Assembly: GCA_050949175.1 (NCBI GenBank)
Contig: JBMNFG010000008.1
Coordinates: 1 to 63,541 of the forward strand
Origin: UBA4971 sp900019985
GTDB taxonomy: Bacteria > Bacillota > SHA-98 > UBA4971
Length of the DNA stretch: 63,541 nucleotides
Reading direction: 5' to 3'
The notes under the pieces were generated by a model. The model saw only the letters and a list, made by a program, of their open reading frames with translations. It searched no databases and was not told the origin of the DNA. The translations under genes and the position numbers were made by a program. Below, in pieces: positions 27,332 to 36,959 of the stretch (the stretch's first letter is position 1; every line of letters begins with the position of its first letter).

Positions 27332-28678
27332 ATGGAAAGCTTGCTTAAGAAGGCTACGAAATCAGCTGACGCAGCTGAGGTATACTCTATTACAAGTGAA
27401 GAGGTTCCCGTAGCGTTCGAGGCAAACAAATTGAAGCTCTTGGAGACCAAGAGGACCACCGGACGCGCCCTGCGAATAATCAGGCGAGGCCGCATTGGCC
27501 TGGCTGCATCTACAGTGACAACTGATTCCGGCGAAGACGACCTCGTCAGGATGGCTGTAGAATCATCAGAGATCGGCGATGCAGCGAAGTTTGACTTTCC
27601 AGGCAAAAGCGGCTCACCTGACGATGCTGCACTGCCGGCCCCTCAAATATATGACCCGTCCGTTGTGGAGATAAAAGCCGATGAACTTGTAGATATCGGC
27701 AAGAACATGATAAGCATCATAACTGCGTACGATCCTGAGATCCGCTGCGATATTAATCTCAGCCGCTATATCGAGGAAGTCTCAATCGTTAACTCCAACG
27801 GCGGTGGAGGCTCCTACCGAAAAACAGGGCTCTTCTGCGGACTTGCGGCAACAGCTATTGACGGTAATGATATACTCATGGTCTATCGAGGCATAGGCTC
27901 ATGTCGCAGTGGCCTAGACTTCCGTGCCCTTGCAGAAGACATCTTAGAGACATTGAAACTTGCGAAAAAGATTGTGCCTACTGACACAGGTCAAATGCCT
28001 GTTCTCTTTACTCCCAGGGGTTTCATGACTCTTCTCCTGTCTATCAGAGCCGGTCTCAACGGCAAGACAGTCTACCAAGGAGCATCTCCGTTAGCGGAAA
28101 AGATGGGTCTTAAGGCCTTTGATTCTCGGCTTTCCATATACGACGATGCTACCTTCGACTGGGCTGTCTCCAGTTTGCCCATAGATGGGGAAGGCGTTCC
28201 AACGCAGAGAACACCGCTCATTGAAGAAGGAGTAGTAAGAAACTTCTACTACGATCTTCAGACTGCAGGGCTCGCCGGAACCAGTAGCACCGGCAATGGA
28301 TTCAGGGAGGCGCGCTCCGGGGACAACTTCGAAGGCCCTCCAACTCCTGCAACTACAAATCTAATCATTACGCCCGGAGATACGGATCTTGTAGATATCA
28401 TTGCAAGCATAGATCGGGGAATCATAGTCGACCAGACTATCGGCGCAGGTCAAGGCAATATTCTGAGCGGAGAATTCTCCATCAATGTTCACCTGGGGTT
28501 CAAGGTAGAAAAAGGCAAGATCGTAGGGCGAGTCAAGAACACAATGGTAGCAGGAAACGCATTGGAGGCTTTAGACGACATAGAAGCAATTAGCAAACAG
28601 ACTGAGTGGGTATACGGGGAATACTCATCCCCTTGGTTCCTGATTAGATCATTGGGCGTAGCAACTAAGAGCGAGTAG
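27332..28678 (+). CDS. pmbA: TldE/PmbA protein, non-catalytic partner
   Basis: 448-aa paralogue of TldD without the HExxxH motif, as expected for TldE. TldE forms a heterodimer with TldD around a closed chamber. Conserved features include the late NVHLGFKVEKGKIVGRVKN and the SSPWFLIRSLGV end. GGAGG lies just before the ATG at 27332. No peptide precursor gene for a RiPP is visible nearby, so a housekeeping role is likelier than RiPP maturation. Confidence 0.93.
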   Translation: MESLLKKATKSADAAEVYSITSEEVPVAFEANKLKLLETKRTTGRALRIIRRGRIGLAASTVTTDSGEDDLVRMAVESSEIGDAAKFDFPGKSGSPDDAALPAPQIYDPSVVEIKADELVDIGKNMISIITAYDPEIRCDINLSRYIEEVSIVNSNGGGGSYRKTGLFCGLAATAIDGNDILMVYRGIGSCRSGLDFRALAEDILETLKLAKKIVPTDTGQMPVLFTPRGFMTLLLSIRAGLNGKTVYQGASPLAEKMGLKAFDSRLSIYDDATFDWAVSSLPIDGEGVPTQRTPLIEEGVVRNFYYDLQTAGLAGTSSTGNGFREARSGDNFEGPPTPATTNLIITPGDTDLVDIIASIDRGIIVDQTIGAGQGNILSGEFSINVHLGFKVEKGKIVGRVKNTMVAGNALEALDDIEAISKQTEWVYGEYSSPWFLIRSLGVATKSE

Positions 28679-28695
28679 TTTAAGGTGGTTTTACC

Positions 28696-29118
28696 GTGCA
28701 AATAGACGCTGTTAGGATTACCGAAAGATATCCCATGGCCTTTAAGAAGTATCCATCTGATGCAGGGTATGACATGTATGCCCTTTGTTCTACGATCCTT
28801 TGGCCCCTCGTCCCGAGAAAGATACCGCTCAACATAAAAGCGAGCATTCCGGAAGGAGTATTCGGCCGCATTTGCGGTAGGTCCAGCCTAAATGCTGAAG
28901 GGATTTTCATACTCCCGGGGACGGTAGACTCAGGATATGTCGGCCAGATGTTTGCAGTTGCAGTGAATCTGACATTGAAGCCGAGGAGGATTCGGGAAGG
29001 AGACCGCATTGCTCAGCTTATCTTCATTCCGTTCTGCCAGGCAGGATTGCGAGAGGTTGATGAGTTGCCGTCTACCCCAAGGGGAGATTCAGCGGCCGGC
29101 TCTACAGGACGGAGGTAG
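28696..29118 (+). CDS. dut: dUTPase-like protein
   Basis: Trimeric dUTP diphosphatase fold, 140 aa, GTG start at 28696 after AAGGTGG. Motif 1 DAGYDMYA, motif 2 GRSSLN, motif 3 GTVDSGYVGQM and motif 4 RIAQLIF are all visible. Motif 5, normally RGxxGFGSTG, reads RGDSAAGSTG and lacks the phenylalanine that stacks on uracil. It may be a normal dUTPase with a divergent lid or may prefer another nucleotide. It lies 17 bp after pmbA and is probably co-transcribed. Confidence 0.85.
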   Translation: MQIDAVRITERYPMAFKKYPSDAGYDMYALCSTILWPLVPRKIPLNIKASIPEGVFGRICGRSSLNAEGIFILPGTVDSGYVGQMFAVAVNLTLKPRRIREGDRIAQLIFIPFCQAGLREVDELPSTPRGDSAAGSTGRR

Positions 29119-29205
29119 CCTTAGGAAAAATACGAGAACGAGACCATTATCGCATCAGGGAATGGAAAGGACTACAAATAGAAGACAGCTCAAAGAACAA
29201 ACAAC

Positions 29206-29231
29206 GAGCCTCGTCCAATAAGACGGGGCTT
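29206..29231 (-). terminator. Terminator of the aminotransferase gene
   Basis: AAGCCCCGTC and GACGAGGCTC pair over 10 bp around TTATTG on the minus strand, followed by GTTGTTTGTTCTTT. It lies 4 bp past the stop of the minus-strand aminotransferase gene. Confidence 0.75.
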
Positions 29232-29234
29232 GCT

Positions 29235-30416
29235 TTACTTGTATGCCTCTCTCGCAGCGGAAACCCCTGCTCCTTTCTCCACTTTAAATCCCTGGGCACT
29301 GAGGGCTTCCTCCAGCCCGGCAAGAACAAGCATGACGTTTTCACGGGTGCAAGAATGGCCCATAAGTCCGACCCGCCATATACGCCCTTTAATCGGTCCG
29401 AGGCCTCCGCCTATCTCCAGTCCGTAATTGGTGACCAGGTAATTCCGCACACCGAGATCGTCCACCCCTTCAGGGATTTCAACTGAATTCAGCATTGGAG
29501 CTTGGTAACCATCCTGAGCAAACAGCTTCAAACCCATAGCATGAAGGCCGGCTTTTAGCGCATTGCTATGTAGAACGTGCCTGGCAAACCTGGCTTCAAG
29601 CCCTTCTTCGTGGATAATGCGCAGGCTCTCATAGAGAGCATAGATCATGTTTACAGGCGCGGTATGATGGTAGAACCGTTCTTTCCCCCAGTAGCTGCGA
29701 AGCATGGTTATGTCAAGATACCAGCTTTGCACCTTGGCCTTGCGAGAAGCAAGCCGCTCCTCTGCGCGCTTGTTTACAGTGATAGGAGCCAGCCCGGGAG
29801 GACAAGATAAGCACTTCTGGGTGCCGCTATAGACGACATCCATTCCGTCTTCATCAACTTTAACAGGTGTGCCGCCAAGGGAAGTGACTGCATCCACCAC
29901 AAGAAGTGCCCCATGCTTCCTGGCGATCTCCGCAACAGGCTTTATAGGCTGCAGCACTCCGGTGGATGTCTCAGCATGGACAATGCCTACTAAATCGGCA
30001 GGACGCTGTTTGAGCGCTTTTTCCACTTCCTCAGGTTCAATGATCTTACCCCATTCTCCCTGGATAACTTCAAGATCACCGCCGCACCGCCGGACTATAT
30101 CAGCCATTCTCTCTCCAAAGAGCCCGTTTATGCATATTAGGACCTTATCTCCGGGCTCGATGAAGTTCACGAGAGCAGTTTCCATGCCGGCGCTTCCTGT
30201 ACCTGATATGGGAATGGTAAACTCATTGGTTGTCATAAAAGTCTTGGCCAACAATTCCTTTGTCCGGTTCATTATCTCTAGGAATTCCTTGTCAAGATGG
30301 CCAAGGACCGGCGCTGAAAGAGCGCGAAGCACCCGCGGATGTACATTGCTGGGCCCAGGGCCCATCAGTATTCTTCCTCCGGTCTGGATCTCAGGATACC
30401 TCTCCATGTTGGCCAT
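29235..30416 (-). CDS. Class V aminotransferase (serine/alanine-glyoxylate type)
   Basis: PLP enzyme of the serine-pyruvate/alanine-glyoxylate aminotransferase family, 393 aa. It begins with the family pattern RILMGPGPSNVHPRVL. The substrate and cofactor region has VVDAVTSLGG, and the Schiff-base lysine lies in YSGTQKCLSCPPG. The C-terminus EIGGGLGPIKGRIWRVGLMG is typical. ATG at 30416 is 11 bases after GGAGG; a GTG at 30428 is also in frame but too close. It may serve serine or glycine metabolism. It stands alone, with its own terminator. Confidence 0.92.
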   Translation of the reverse strand: MANMERYPEIQTGGRILMGPGPSNVHPRVLRALSAPVLGHLDKEFLEIMNRTKELLAKTFMTTNEFTIPISGTGSAGMETALVNFIEPGDKVLICINGLFGERMADIVRRCGGDLEVIQGEWGKIIEPEEVEKALKQRPADLVGIVHAETSTGVLQPIKPVAEIARKHGALLVVDAVTSLGGTPVKVDEDGMDVVYSGTQKCLSCPPGLAPITVNKRAEERLASRKAKVQSWYLDITMLRSYWGKERFYHHTAPVNMIYALYESLRIIHEEGLEARFARHVLHSNALKAGLHAMGLKLFAQDGYQAPMLNSVEIPEGVDDLGVRNYLVTNYGLEIGGGLGPIKGRIWRVGLMGHSCTRENVMLVLAGLEEALSAQGFKVEKGAGVSAAREAYK

Positions 30417-30522
30417 AGGATACCACACCTCCTCGGACTCTTTACATGCATCATATCATCTGTATTCAATACGAAGCAACACAAGCTTCCAACGCATGGT
30501 CACTTCCAAGGAGGAGCTGCCG

Positions 30523-31149
30523 TCAACTCCTGGAAGGCCTCGCCACACGTGCCATTGTAGCCCTGATGACTTCATCTTCGTAAGTGTACCCTCGCCGGAA
30601 CTCCTCCACAACCGTGTCCGTATCCACTTCCGGATCGTCACAGGCAGCCACAGCCTCGTGGAACCTGGGATCGAAAGGCTGCCCTACCGCCTCAATAGGC
30701 GCCACCCCTTCGGCAGCCAGGACATCCAGGAGTTTTCTCATGATTATCTCAACGCCTTGGTGCAAGGCTTCGTAATCAGCCTCTGCAGCCAAAGCGCGCT
30801 CCATGTCGTCAACTACGGTTAGGAGCTTGAGAATCAGGTCTTTCTTGCCTGACCGGATATGAAACGCCAGATCCCTTGCGGTCCTGCGGCGGTAATTCTC
30901 CAGGTCAGCCAAGGCCCGCAGATACATGTTCCAGTTCTCTTGGGCTTTGGCTTCAGCCTCCGCCAGTTTCCTCTCTAGATCTTCTTGTGCCGCAGTCCCT
31001 TCTGCCACTGTGCTGCCGGGGGCGGTTTTTTCAGCAGCATCACCCTCAGCCCCCGCCTCACAGGCATTATCCACATCCTCAGAAGGCACATGGCATTCTG
31101 TTTCCATATCGCGAGTACAAGCCTTATATTTGCCGTTTTCGGACTTCAC
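30523..31149 (-). CDS. grpE: GrpE nucleotide exchange factor
   Basis: Co-chaperone that releases ADP from DnaK, 208 aa. Residues 1-60 are acidic and probably disordered. A long coiled coil follows (EDLERKLAEAEAKAQENWNM), then the beta-wing domain ending GYTYEDEVIRATMARVARP. It lies 36 bp downstream of dnaK on the same strand. No dnaJ follows within the window. Confidence 0.95.
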   Translation of the reverse strand: MKSENGKYKACTRDMETECHVPSEDVDNACEAGAEGDAAEKTAPGSTVAEGTAAQEDLERKLAEAEAKAQENWNMYLRALADLENYRRRTARDLAFHIRSGKKDLILKLLTVVDDMERALAAEADYEALHQGVEIIMRKLLDVLAAEGVAPIEAVGQPFDPRFHEAVAACDDPEVDTDTVVEEFRRGYTYEDEVIRATMARVARPSRS

Positions 31150-31185
31150 GCAACCACCGCCTATTATTCATATATAGCTCCAGCA

Positions 31186-33114
31186 TCAATCTACATCTTT
31201 GAACTCAGCATCAATGACAGTGTCATCTTCGCGTTGAGATCCGGCGCCACCCGACTCTGCTCCACTGTCTTGCCCGAACCCACCGGAAGGCCCTGCGCCA
31301 GAAGATGCCTGCTGAGCTTTGTACAGCTCCTCGGACATCTTATATGAAGCTTCTCGTACCTCATCCATGAACCTCTTTATGGACTCCATGTCATTGTCGG
31401 AAATGGCCTTTTTGAGCCTTTCCAGTTCTGACTCTATCTTCTGTTTAACATCCTGCGGGATTTTGTCTCCGTGTTCTTTCAGGGTTTTCTCTGTTGTATA
31501 GACCAAGGTATCGGCGGCATTCTTCAACTCAACTTCCTCGCGGCGCTTCTTGTCTTCTTCCGCAGCTTGTTCTGCTTCTTTGACCAGCCTTTCGACTTCG
31601 TCTTTGGACAGCTGAGTTGTGGCAGTGATTGTGATACGCTGTTCTTTTCCTGTGCCTAGGTCTTTGGCTGTCACATTGACTATTCCGTTTGCGTCAATAT
31701 CAAAGGTCACCTCGATCTGCGGAATTCCACGAGGCGCAGGAGGAATTCCATGCAGCGTGAACCTTCCAAGCGTCCTGTTATCCCGTGCGAATTCACGCTC
31801 CCCTTGAAGTACGTGTATGTCAACTGAAGTCTGACCGTCTGCAGCAGTAGTAAAAACCTGGCTCTTACGTGTAGGTATTGTCGTGTTCCTTTCGATAAGC
31901 TTCGTGAACACACCACCAAGGGTCTCAATACCCAGGGAAAGAGGGGTTACGTCCAGAAGGACAATATCCTTTACCTCTCCGGCAAGGACCCCTCCTTGAA
32001 TAGCTGCACCGACAGCTACGACCTCATCCGGGTTTACGCCTCTGTTAGGTTCCTTACCGGTCAGGCTCTTAACGAGGTTCTGGATAACAGGCATGCGGGT
32101 TGCACCGCCTACCAACACGATCTCATCGATATCTTCAACAGAGAGCTTTGCATCAGCAAGTGCCTGCCTGAACGGCCCTTTGCACCTTTCTGTAAGGTCA
32201 GCAGTGAGTTCTTCGAACTTGGCTCTGGTAAGCTTCATTTCCAAGTGTTTCGGACCGGTATGATCCGCAGTGATGAAAGGCAGGCTGATGGAGGTTTCAA
32301 CAACCTGGGACAGTTCTATCTTCGCCTTCTCAGCAGCTTCAATCAATCTCTGCAATGCTTGACGGTCCTGCTTCAAATCGATACCCTGCTCGCGCATGAA
32401 TTCACTTGCGATATAATCTACAATCCTCTGGTCATAATCATCTCCGCCAAGGTGGGTATCGCCGGCAGTTGACTTGACTTCAAACACGCCATCTCCGACT
32501 TCCAGTATGGAGACGTCAAACGTCCCGCCTCCTAAGTCCCACACAAGGATTATTTCGTTGGTTTTCTTATCAAGGCCGTAAGCTAACGCAGCAGCTGTAG
32601 GCTCATTTACGATCCTGAGCACTTCAAGCCCGGCTATACGCCCTGCGTCCTTGGTGGCTTGCCTTTGAGAGTCATTGAAATATGCAGGAACAGTGATAAC
32701 AGCCTGGGTAACGGGTTCACCCAAGTATTTTTCAGCATCCTGTTTTAGCTTCTGCAGGACCATTGCTGAGATCTCTTCCGGGGTATAGGCCTTGTCTGTA
32801 GCCGGAACGTCAAACCTTACCCCGTTGTTCGGGCCGGAGACTACTTTATAGGGAACCCGCTCGCGCTCATCTCTGATTTCGTCGTAACGGCGTCCCATGA
32901 AACGCTTTATAGAGTAAACGGTGTTTTCAGGATTTAGCACAGCCTGTCTCCGGGCGAGCTGTCCTACGAGCCGTTCACCGTTTTTGCTAAAACCTACTAC
33001 TGACGGGGTTAACCGCGAACCTTCCTGATTTACGATTACAGTGGGATTTCCGCCTTCAATTACGGCGATCGCTGAGTTTGTTGTTCCAAGGTCAATACCA
33101 ACAACTTTCCCCAT
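31186..33114 (-). CDS. dnaK: Chaperone DnaK (Hsp70)
   Basis: ATP-driven chaperone, 642 aa, full length. The N-terminus GKVVGIDLGTTNSAIAV, the phosphate loop VWDLGGGTFDVSILE and the C-terminal acidic tail ending DDTVIDAEFKDVD are typical. The substrate domain and helical lid are present. The gene follows an HspR-like regulator gene (57-bp gap) and precedes grpE, so the order is hspR-dnaK-grpE rather than the hrcA-grpE-dnaK-dnaJ of most Bacillota. Confidence 0.98.
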   Translation of the reverse strand: MGKVVGIDLGTTNSAIAVIEGGNPTVIVNQEGSRLTPSVVGFSKNGERLVGQLARRQAVLNPENTVYSIKRFMGRRYDEIRDERERVPYKVVSGPNNGVRFDVPATDKAYTPEEISAMVLQKLKQDAEKYLGEPVTQAVITVPAYFNDSQRQATKDAGRIAGLEVLRIVNEPTAAALAYGLDKKTNEIILVWDLGGGTFDVSILEVGDGVFEVKSTAGDTHLGGDDYDQRIVDYIASEFMREQGIDLKQDRQALQRLIEAAEKAKIELSQVVETSISLPFITADHTGPKHLEMKLTRAKFEELTADLTERCKGPFRQALADAKLSVEDIDEIVLVGGATRMPVIQNLVKSLTGKEPNRGVNPDEVVAVGAAIQGGVLAGEVKDIVLLDVTPLSLGIETLGGVFTKLIERNTTIPTRKSQVFTTAADGQTSVDIHVLQGEREFARDNRTLGRFTLHGIPPAPRGIPQIEVTFDIDANGIVNVTAKDLGTGKEQRITITATTQLSKDEVERLVKEAEQAAEEDKKRREEVELKNAADTLVYTTEKTLKEHGDKIPQDVKQKIESELERLKKAISDNDMESIKRFMDEVREASYKMSEELYKAQQASSGAGPSGGFGQDSGAESGGAGSQREDDTVIDAEFKDVD

Positions 33115-33171
33115 TGAAATTCTCTCCTTCCATCACTCTAGTCATTTAAGAATACAATGATATGAATCTCC

Positions 33172-33513
33172 TCAGGGCCTGGTACGGTTTTTATCATCTT
33201 CAGGATCCCGAGAGTCCTTGTCGGCAGCTTGGCTAACCTCGCGATACTTGATGGTCATCTTGCCCATCCTTGCCTCCATTTCGAGGATTATCTTAACTCC
33301 CGCGAGGTTAACGCCTTCTTCAGAGATCAGATTGCGTATCCGTCGTAGAAGCAACAGGTCATTTTCAGAATACAACCTGATATTGGCCTCAGTCCGGTAG
33401 GGTTCCAGCAAACCCTCACGCTCAATTGCCCTCAGAGTCTGCGGGCTGACTCCGAGCAATCGAGCAGCTACACCAATTGTGTAGACCGGCTCATCAGGGC
33501 CGTGTAACTTCAA
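33172..33513 (-). CDS. hspR: HspR-like MerR-family heat-shock repressor
   Basis: 113-aa MerR-type regulator. It has the HspR pattern PVYTIGVAARLLGVSPQTLRAI for the HTH and EEGVNLAGVKIILEMEARMG for the dimer helix. In actinobacteria HspR uses DnaK as co-repressor at HAIR sites; a similar feedback loop is inferred from the operon. I see no HAIR (CTTGAGT-N7-ACTCAAG) or CIRCE element upstream. A different palindrome overlaps the promoter. Confidence 0.88.
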   Translation of the reverse strand: MKLHGPDEPVYTIGVAARLLGVSPQTLRAIEREGLLEPYRTEANIRLYSENDLLLLRRIRNLISEEGVNLAGVKIILEMEARMGKMTIKYREVSQAADKDSRDPEDDKNRTRP

Positions 33514-33544
33514 CTTCAGTCACCTCGGATGTTTTGGATTGCAG

Positions 33545-33579
33545 AGGTTATTATAACCTGTGTGATGGATTTGTATCAA
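33545..33579 (-). promoter_or_regulatory. Promoter of hspR-dnaK-grpE with overlapping palindrome
   Basis: On the minus strand TTGATA is followed after 18 bp by TATAAT (33550-33555). The -10 element lies inside AGGTTATAATAACCT (33545-33559), a near-perfect palindrome and a candidate operator. Confidence 0.65.
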
Positions 33580-33727
33580 GCACTATACAATACTTATGAT
33601 AAGAAAGCTATATTCATTACTGAAGCTTTCTTTGTAGAGAGCTGTTCCTCTTAATTCCTCCTTCTAATTTCTTCATTTTTCTCTTACAATTATAGAAACA
33701 CAAGCCGGCAAGAGGAGGCATCCAAAA

Positions 33728-34279
33728 GTGTCAAGTGTGCTATTAACCAGTGACCGGCTGATCCTGCGCGATTTCAAAATGTCAGATCTGTCGGGAGTCC
33801 ACAGGTACGCCTCTGATCCTGAAGTCACAAGGTTCATGGAATGGGGCCCCAACACTATTGATGAGAGCAGAGATTTTATCCGCATGGCTATTTCCTTTCA
33901 GAAAGATAAACCTCGCAGGCACTTTGATCTGGCGATAGTCACGAAACCCGACAACTGCCTAATCGGAGGATGCGGCCTTTATATTACGAGCCCTCACAGC
34001 CGTGAAGCATTTATCGGTTACTGCCTTCGCAAGGACTCATGGGGAAAAGGCTACGCTACAGAAGTAGCCAAGAGACTCCTTGCGTTCGGATTCAAAGAGC
34101 TCGCGCTGCACAGGATCTTTGCCACGTGCGACACGGATAACGTTGCATCAGCCAGAGTCCTTGAAAAAGTCGGCATGCAGTTGGAAGGAAGGCTCAGGGA
34201 GAATAAACGGATCAGCAACAAGTGGCGCGACTCTCTTCTGTATGCTATCTTAGAGCATGAATGGAAGCCTAAGAGCTAA
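33728..34279 (+). CDS. GNAT acetyltransferase (RimJ/RimL type)
   Basis: N-acetyltransferase, 183 aa, GTG start after GAGGAGG. The family pattern LTSDRLILRDFKMSDLSGVH opens the protein. The acetyl-CoA site is in YCLRKDSWGKGYATEVAKRL, followed by FATCDTDNVASARVLEKVGM. RimJ/RimL relatives acetylate ribosomal protein N-termini or amino compounds. The substrate is unknown. Confidence 0.92.
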   Translation: MSSVLLTSDRLILRDFKMSDLSGVHRYASDPEVTRFMEWGPNTIDESRDFIRMAISFQKDKPRRHFDLAIVTKPDNCLIGGCGLYITSPHSREAFIGYCLRKDSWGKGYATEVAKRLLAFGFKELALHRIFATCDTDNVASARVLEKVGMQLEGRLRENKRISNKWRDSLLYAILEHEWKPKS

Positions 34280-34331
34280 CGCAATGTCAATGCGATCCCC
34301 TTCAAACGCCGTGTGAAAGGAGATGCCGGAG

Positions 34332-34880
34332 ATGGAGTTAGCCTCCTTGACTGCCCAAGCCAAGCATGCACTCACCGGATTGTTGAACCAAGCAAGGTTA
34401 GAGCCCGGCATGATAGTAGTTATCGGGTGCAGCACCAGCGAAGTCATGGGCAAGAGGATCGGATCCTCATCTAACATAGACTTAGCGGAAGCGATTATGG
34501 ACGGGCTCCTGCCTGTCGCAGAAGAGCACGGCATATACCTGGCTGTTCAGTGCTGCGAACACTTGAACCGCGCCCTGGTTGTGGAAAAGGAATGCAAAGA
34601 CCGGTACGGGCTCGAAGAAGTTACTGTAATACCCCATGAAGATGCAGGCGGAGCGCTGGCAGCTGCAGCTATGAGACGATTTGGCAACCCGATCGTAGTA
34701 GAGAGCATTTCCGCCCATGCAGGGATAGATATCGGAGATACCTTCATAGGAATGCATCTTAAGAGGGTAGCAGTGCCTGTGCGCCTTGACATAGACTCCA
34801 TCGGCCATGCCCATCTGACTCTTGCCAGAACCCGACCGAAGCTCATCGGCGGCAGCCGCGCAAAATATCCTTCGTGCTAA
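34332..34880 (+). CDS. UPF0340 (YwlG, TIGR01440) family protein
   Basis: 182-aa conserved Bacillota protein of unknown function. It contains VVIGCSTSEVMGKRIGS near residue 30, AVQCCEHLNRALVVE, and IDIGDTFIGMHLKRVAVPVR toward the end. ATG at 34332 sits 9 bases after AAGGAG; the ATG at 34323 directly abuts it. It lies 52 bp after the acetyltransferase gene and may be co-transcribed. Confidence 0.88.
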   Translation: MELASLTAQAKHALTGLLNQARLEPGMIVVIGCSTSEVMGKRIGSSSNIDLAEAIMDGLLPVAEEHGIYLAVQCCEHLNRALVVEKECKDRYGLEEVTVIPHEDAGGALAAAAMRRFGNPIVVESISAHAGIDIGDTFIGMHLKRVAVPVRLDIDSIGHAHLTLARTRPKLIGGSRAKYPSC

Positions 34881-35023
34881 CAGCCTATTTCACTGTGCAT
34901 AAACACAAACAGCGACCTCTCGCGGAACCAAGATGTGCGCAAGGCACACCCCGGCAAACGAGAAGTCACTGCTTCCACAGGGAGGTTGCTGCCTGAAATC
35001 CCCTCTCTTAAGAGCACCTATGT

Positions 35024-36925
35024 TTACATCGCTGAGGCTGATTTCCCATCTTCAGACTGAGCCTCTGAATACTTCAGCTTCGTAGTCTTCAGGGCCCGTG
35101 TAACCAGTATAACAACTGCAATAAGCAAGAAAATGCCGACGAAGATGTAAGCTACAGGAACCGTTCTTGACATCACAATGTTCGTGAGTGCACCTGCGCC
35201 GAAAGCAGCAATAAGCGCTATCAGTGCAGATTTCAGCATATCTACGGCTCCAAGCTCCTTAAGGAGCACAACGTAAGTAGCTGCACACGGGAAATAGGCA
35301 GTAAGCACTATCACTGCTACTACCAGCTGTCTTACGGAAAGCCCAAGGGGGCTTAGCATTCCGACAGCTACGTCCTTCCTCAAGAAGCCCATAATCAAGG
35401 CAACAATGGCTTCAGACGGTAGACCCAGCAGTCCTCCAAGGATTGGAGCGAAGATCCGGCCTAACACGTCAATAATTCCGGACACATGTAGAATGTTCAC
35501 AAACAGGACGCCCAAAAGCACGTAAGGGATGGCGTCAGATAGGAAAACGCGAATCCGCATCCATACTTTCTTCCCCAGAACCCTGGGGTGCGGCAATCTA
35601 TATGGAGGGATTTCCATGAGAAGCGGAGGGCTTGAACCAGGCATTATAGCATTTAGCACTAAACCTGTGATAAGCCACAGAGCAAAGAGGACCCCATAGA
35701 TTATTGCAAGATACTGCCATCCATATCTACCTATAAGTGCGATTACCACAGCGGTCTGAGCCATGCACGGGATTCCGATGGAAAGCATGGTAGCGCATAT
35801 GAACTTCTCGCGCCTGCTCTCTAGAATTCTGGTACCCAGCGCAGCAGGGACATTACATCCAAAACCTAAGATCGTCGGGACAATGGCGTACCCATGCATA
35901 CCAAGGGCATGCATGATGTTATCTACAAGTACCGCGAGTCTCGGCAAGTATCCGACGTCCTCCAATACGCTGAGGACGACGTAGAACGCAAACACATAAG
36001 GCAGCACCATGGTAATGGGGACATAAAGCCCTGTGCTAAGGAGCCCCATAGATGCCTCGAAATCTATTTCCCCGTTTATCACGCGCCCAATGAGGAGGTC
36101 ATGGAAGAACCCCTCTGACCCTAAGGCTACGCTTAGTCGGGTTACAACGGGCCTGAGAAGTCCTTCGAACATGGGATCGAATACAAAGTCTATCAAGCCT
36201 TCGCCGATAAGCCTCACGGTTTTAAAGGACAAGTACAGGACGAGTATAGCTATTATCAACCCGGTAACCGGTTGGATGCTTGCATCTTCCAGCCTGTCAA
36301 GTAAGGTGTGATGCCTGTGGGTGATCTTTTGTACTTCCGCTAAGATCCTGCCGATCTCAGCCCAGCGTTCATCTGCAGAGCGTGCACCCGGACGCTTCCC
36401 ATCGCCGGACAGCTTCCCCTTCCCGGGTGCATCTTTCGCGACCTCAGAAATCCTATTCACCAGAACATCAATACCTTCACCCGTCAGTGCGCTGGTAGGT
36501 ATGACAGGCACACCCAGGATCTCCTGGAGCCGGTTCACATTGATGCTTATGCCCTTGTGTTTTGTTTCATCCCAAAGGTTAAGGGCTACCATAACAGGAA
36601 TGTTTCGTTCCAAAAGCTGAAGGGTTAGATAGAGGTTGCGCTCGAGATGCGTCGCATCAACAACGTTGACAACGATGTCTCCCTCGTCCAACATGCCATC
36701 CAGCATGTCTACAGCTACTTCTTCAGCTTTAGACGTAGCCTCAAGGCTGTATGTCCCGGGAACGTCTATGACTTCTGCAGTCTCACCTGCCCTAAGAACA
36801 GTGGAGCCTTTTGTAAATTCCACAGTTGTTCCGCTGTAATTTGAGATAATGACCTGAGTTCCGGTAAGACGTGAAAACACAGCGCTTTTCCCGACATTTG
36901 GATTTCCCATCAATAGTATTCTCAT
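35024..36925 (-). CDS. feoB: Ferrous iron transporter FeoB
   Basis: Membrane Fe(II) importer with an N-terminal G domain, 633 aa. G1 GNPNVGKS is at residues 6-13; VDVPGTYSLE (as IDVPGTYSLE) and ALNLWDE give G3 and G4. The membrane part has two Gate motifs (GFGCNVPAALGTRILES and YFPCAATYVVLLKELG). ATG at 36925 follows AAGGAGCG; the longer frame from 37024 has no comparable support. It follows feoA by 34 bp. Confidence 0.96.
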   Translation of the reverse strand: MRILLMGNPNVGKSAVFSRLTGTQVIISNYSGTTVEFTKGSTVLRAGETAEVIDVPGTYSLEATSKAEEVAVDMLDGMLDEGDIVVNVVDATHLERNLYLTLQLLERNIPVMVALNLWDETKHKGISINVNRLQEILGVPVIPTSALTGEGIDVLVNRISEVAKDAPGKGKLSGDGKRPGARSADERWAEIGRILAEVQKITHRHHTLLDRLEDASIQPVTGLIIAILVLYLSFKTVRLIGEGLIDFVFDPMFEGLLRPVVTRLSVALGSEGFFHDLLIGRVINGEIDFEASMGLLSTGLYVPITMVLPYVFAFYVVLSVLEDVGYLPRLAVLVDNIMHALGMHGYAIVPTILGFGCNVPAALGTRILESRREKFICATMLSIGIPCMAQTAVVIALIGRYGWQYLAIIYGVLFALWLITGLVLNAIMPGSSPPLLMEIPPYRLPHPRVLGKKVWMRIRVFLSDAIPYVLLGVLFVNILHVSGIIDVLGRIFAPILGGLLGLPSEAIVALIMGFLRKDVAVGMLSPLGLSVRQLVVAVIVLTAYFPCAATYVVLLKELGAVDMLKSALIALIAAFGAGALTNIVMSRTVPVAYIFVGIFLLIAVVILVTRALKTTKLKYSEAQSEDGKSASAM

Positions 36926-36959
36926 GGCCGAACGCTCCTTACGACAACTATTGCCATTG

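Noticed and set aside
33115..33727. CIRCE or HAIR heat-shock operator
   Set aside because: Neither TTAGCACTC-N9-GAGTGCTAA nor CTTGAGT-N7-ACTCAAG is present before hspR or dnaK.
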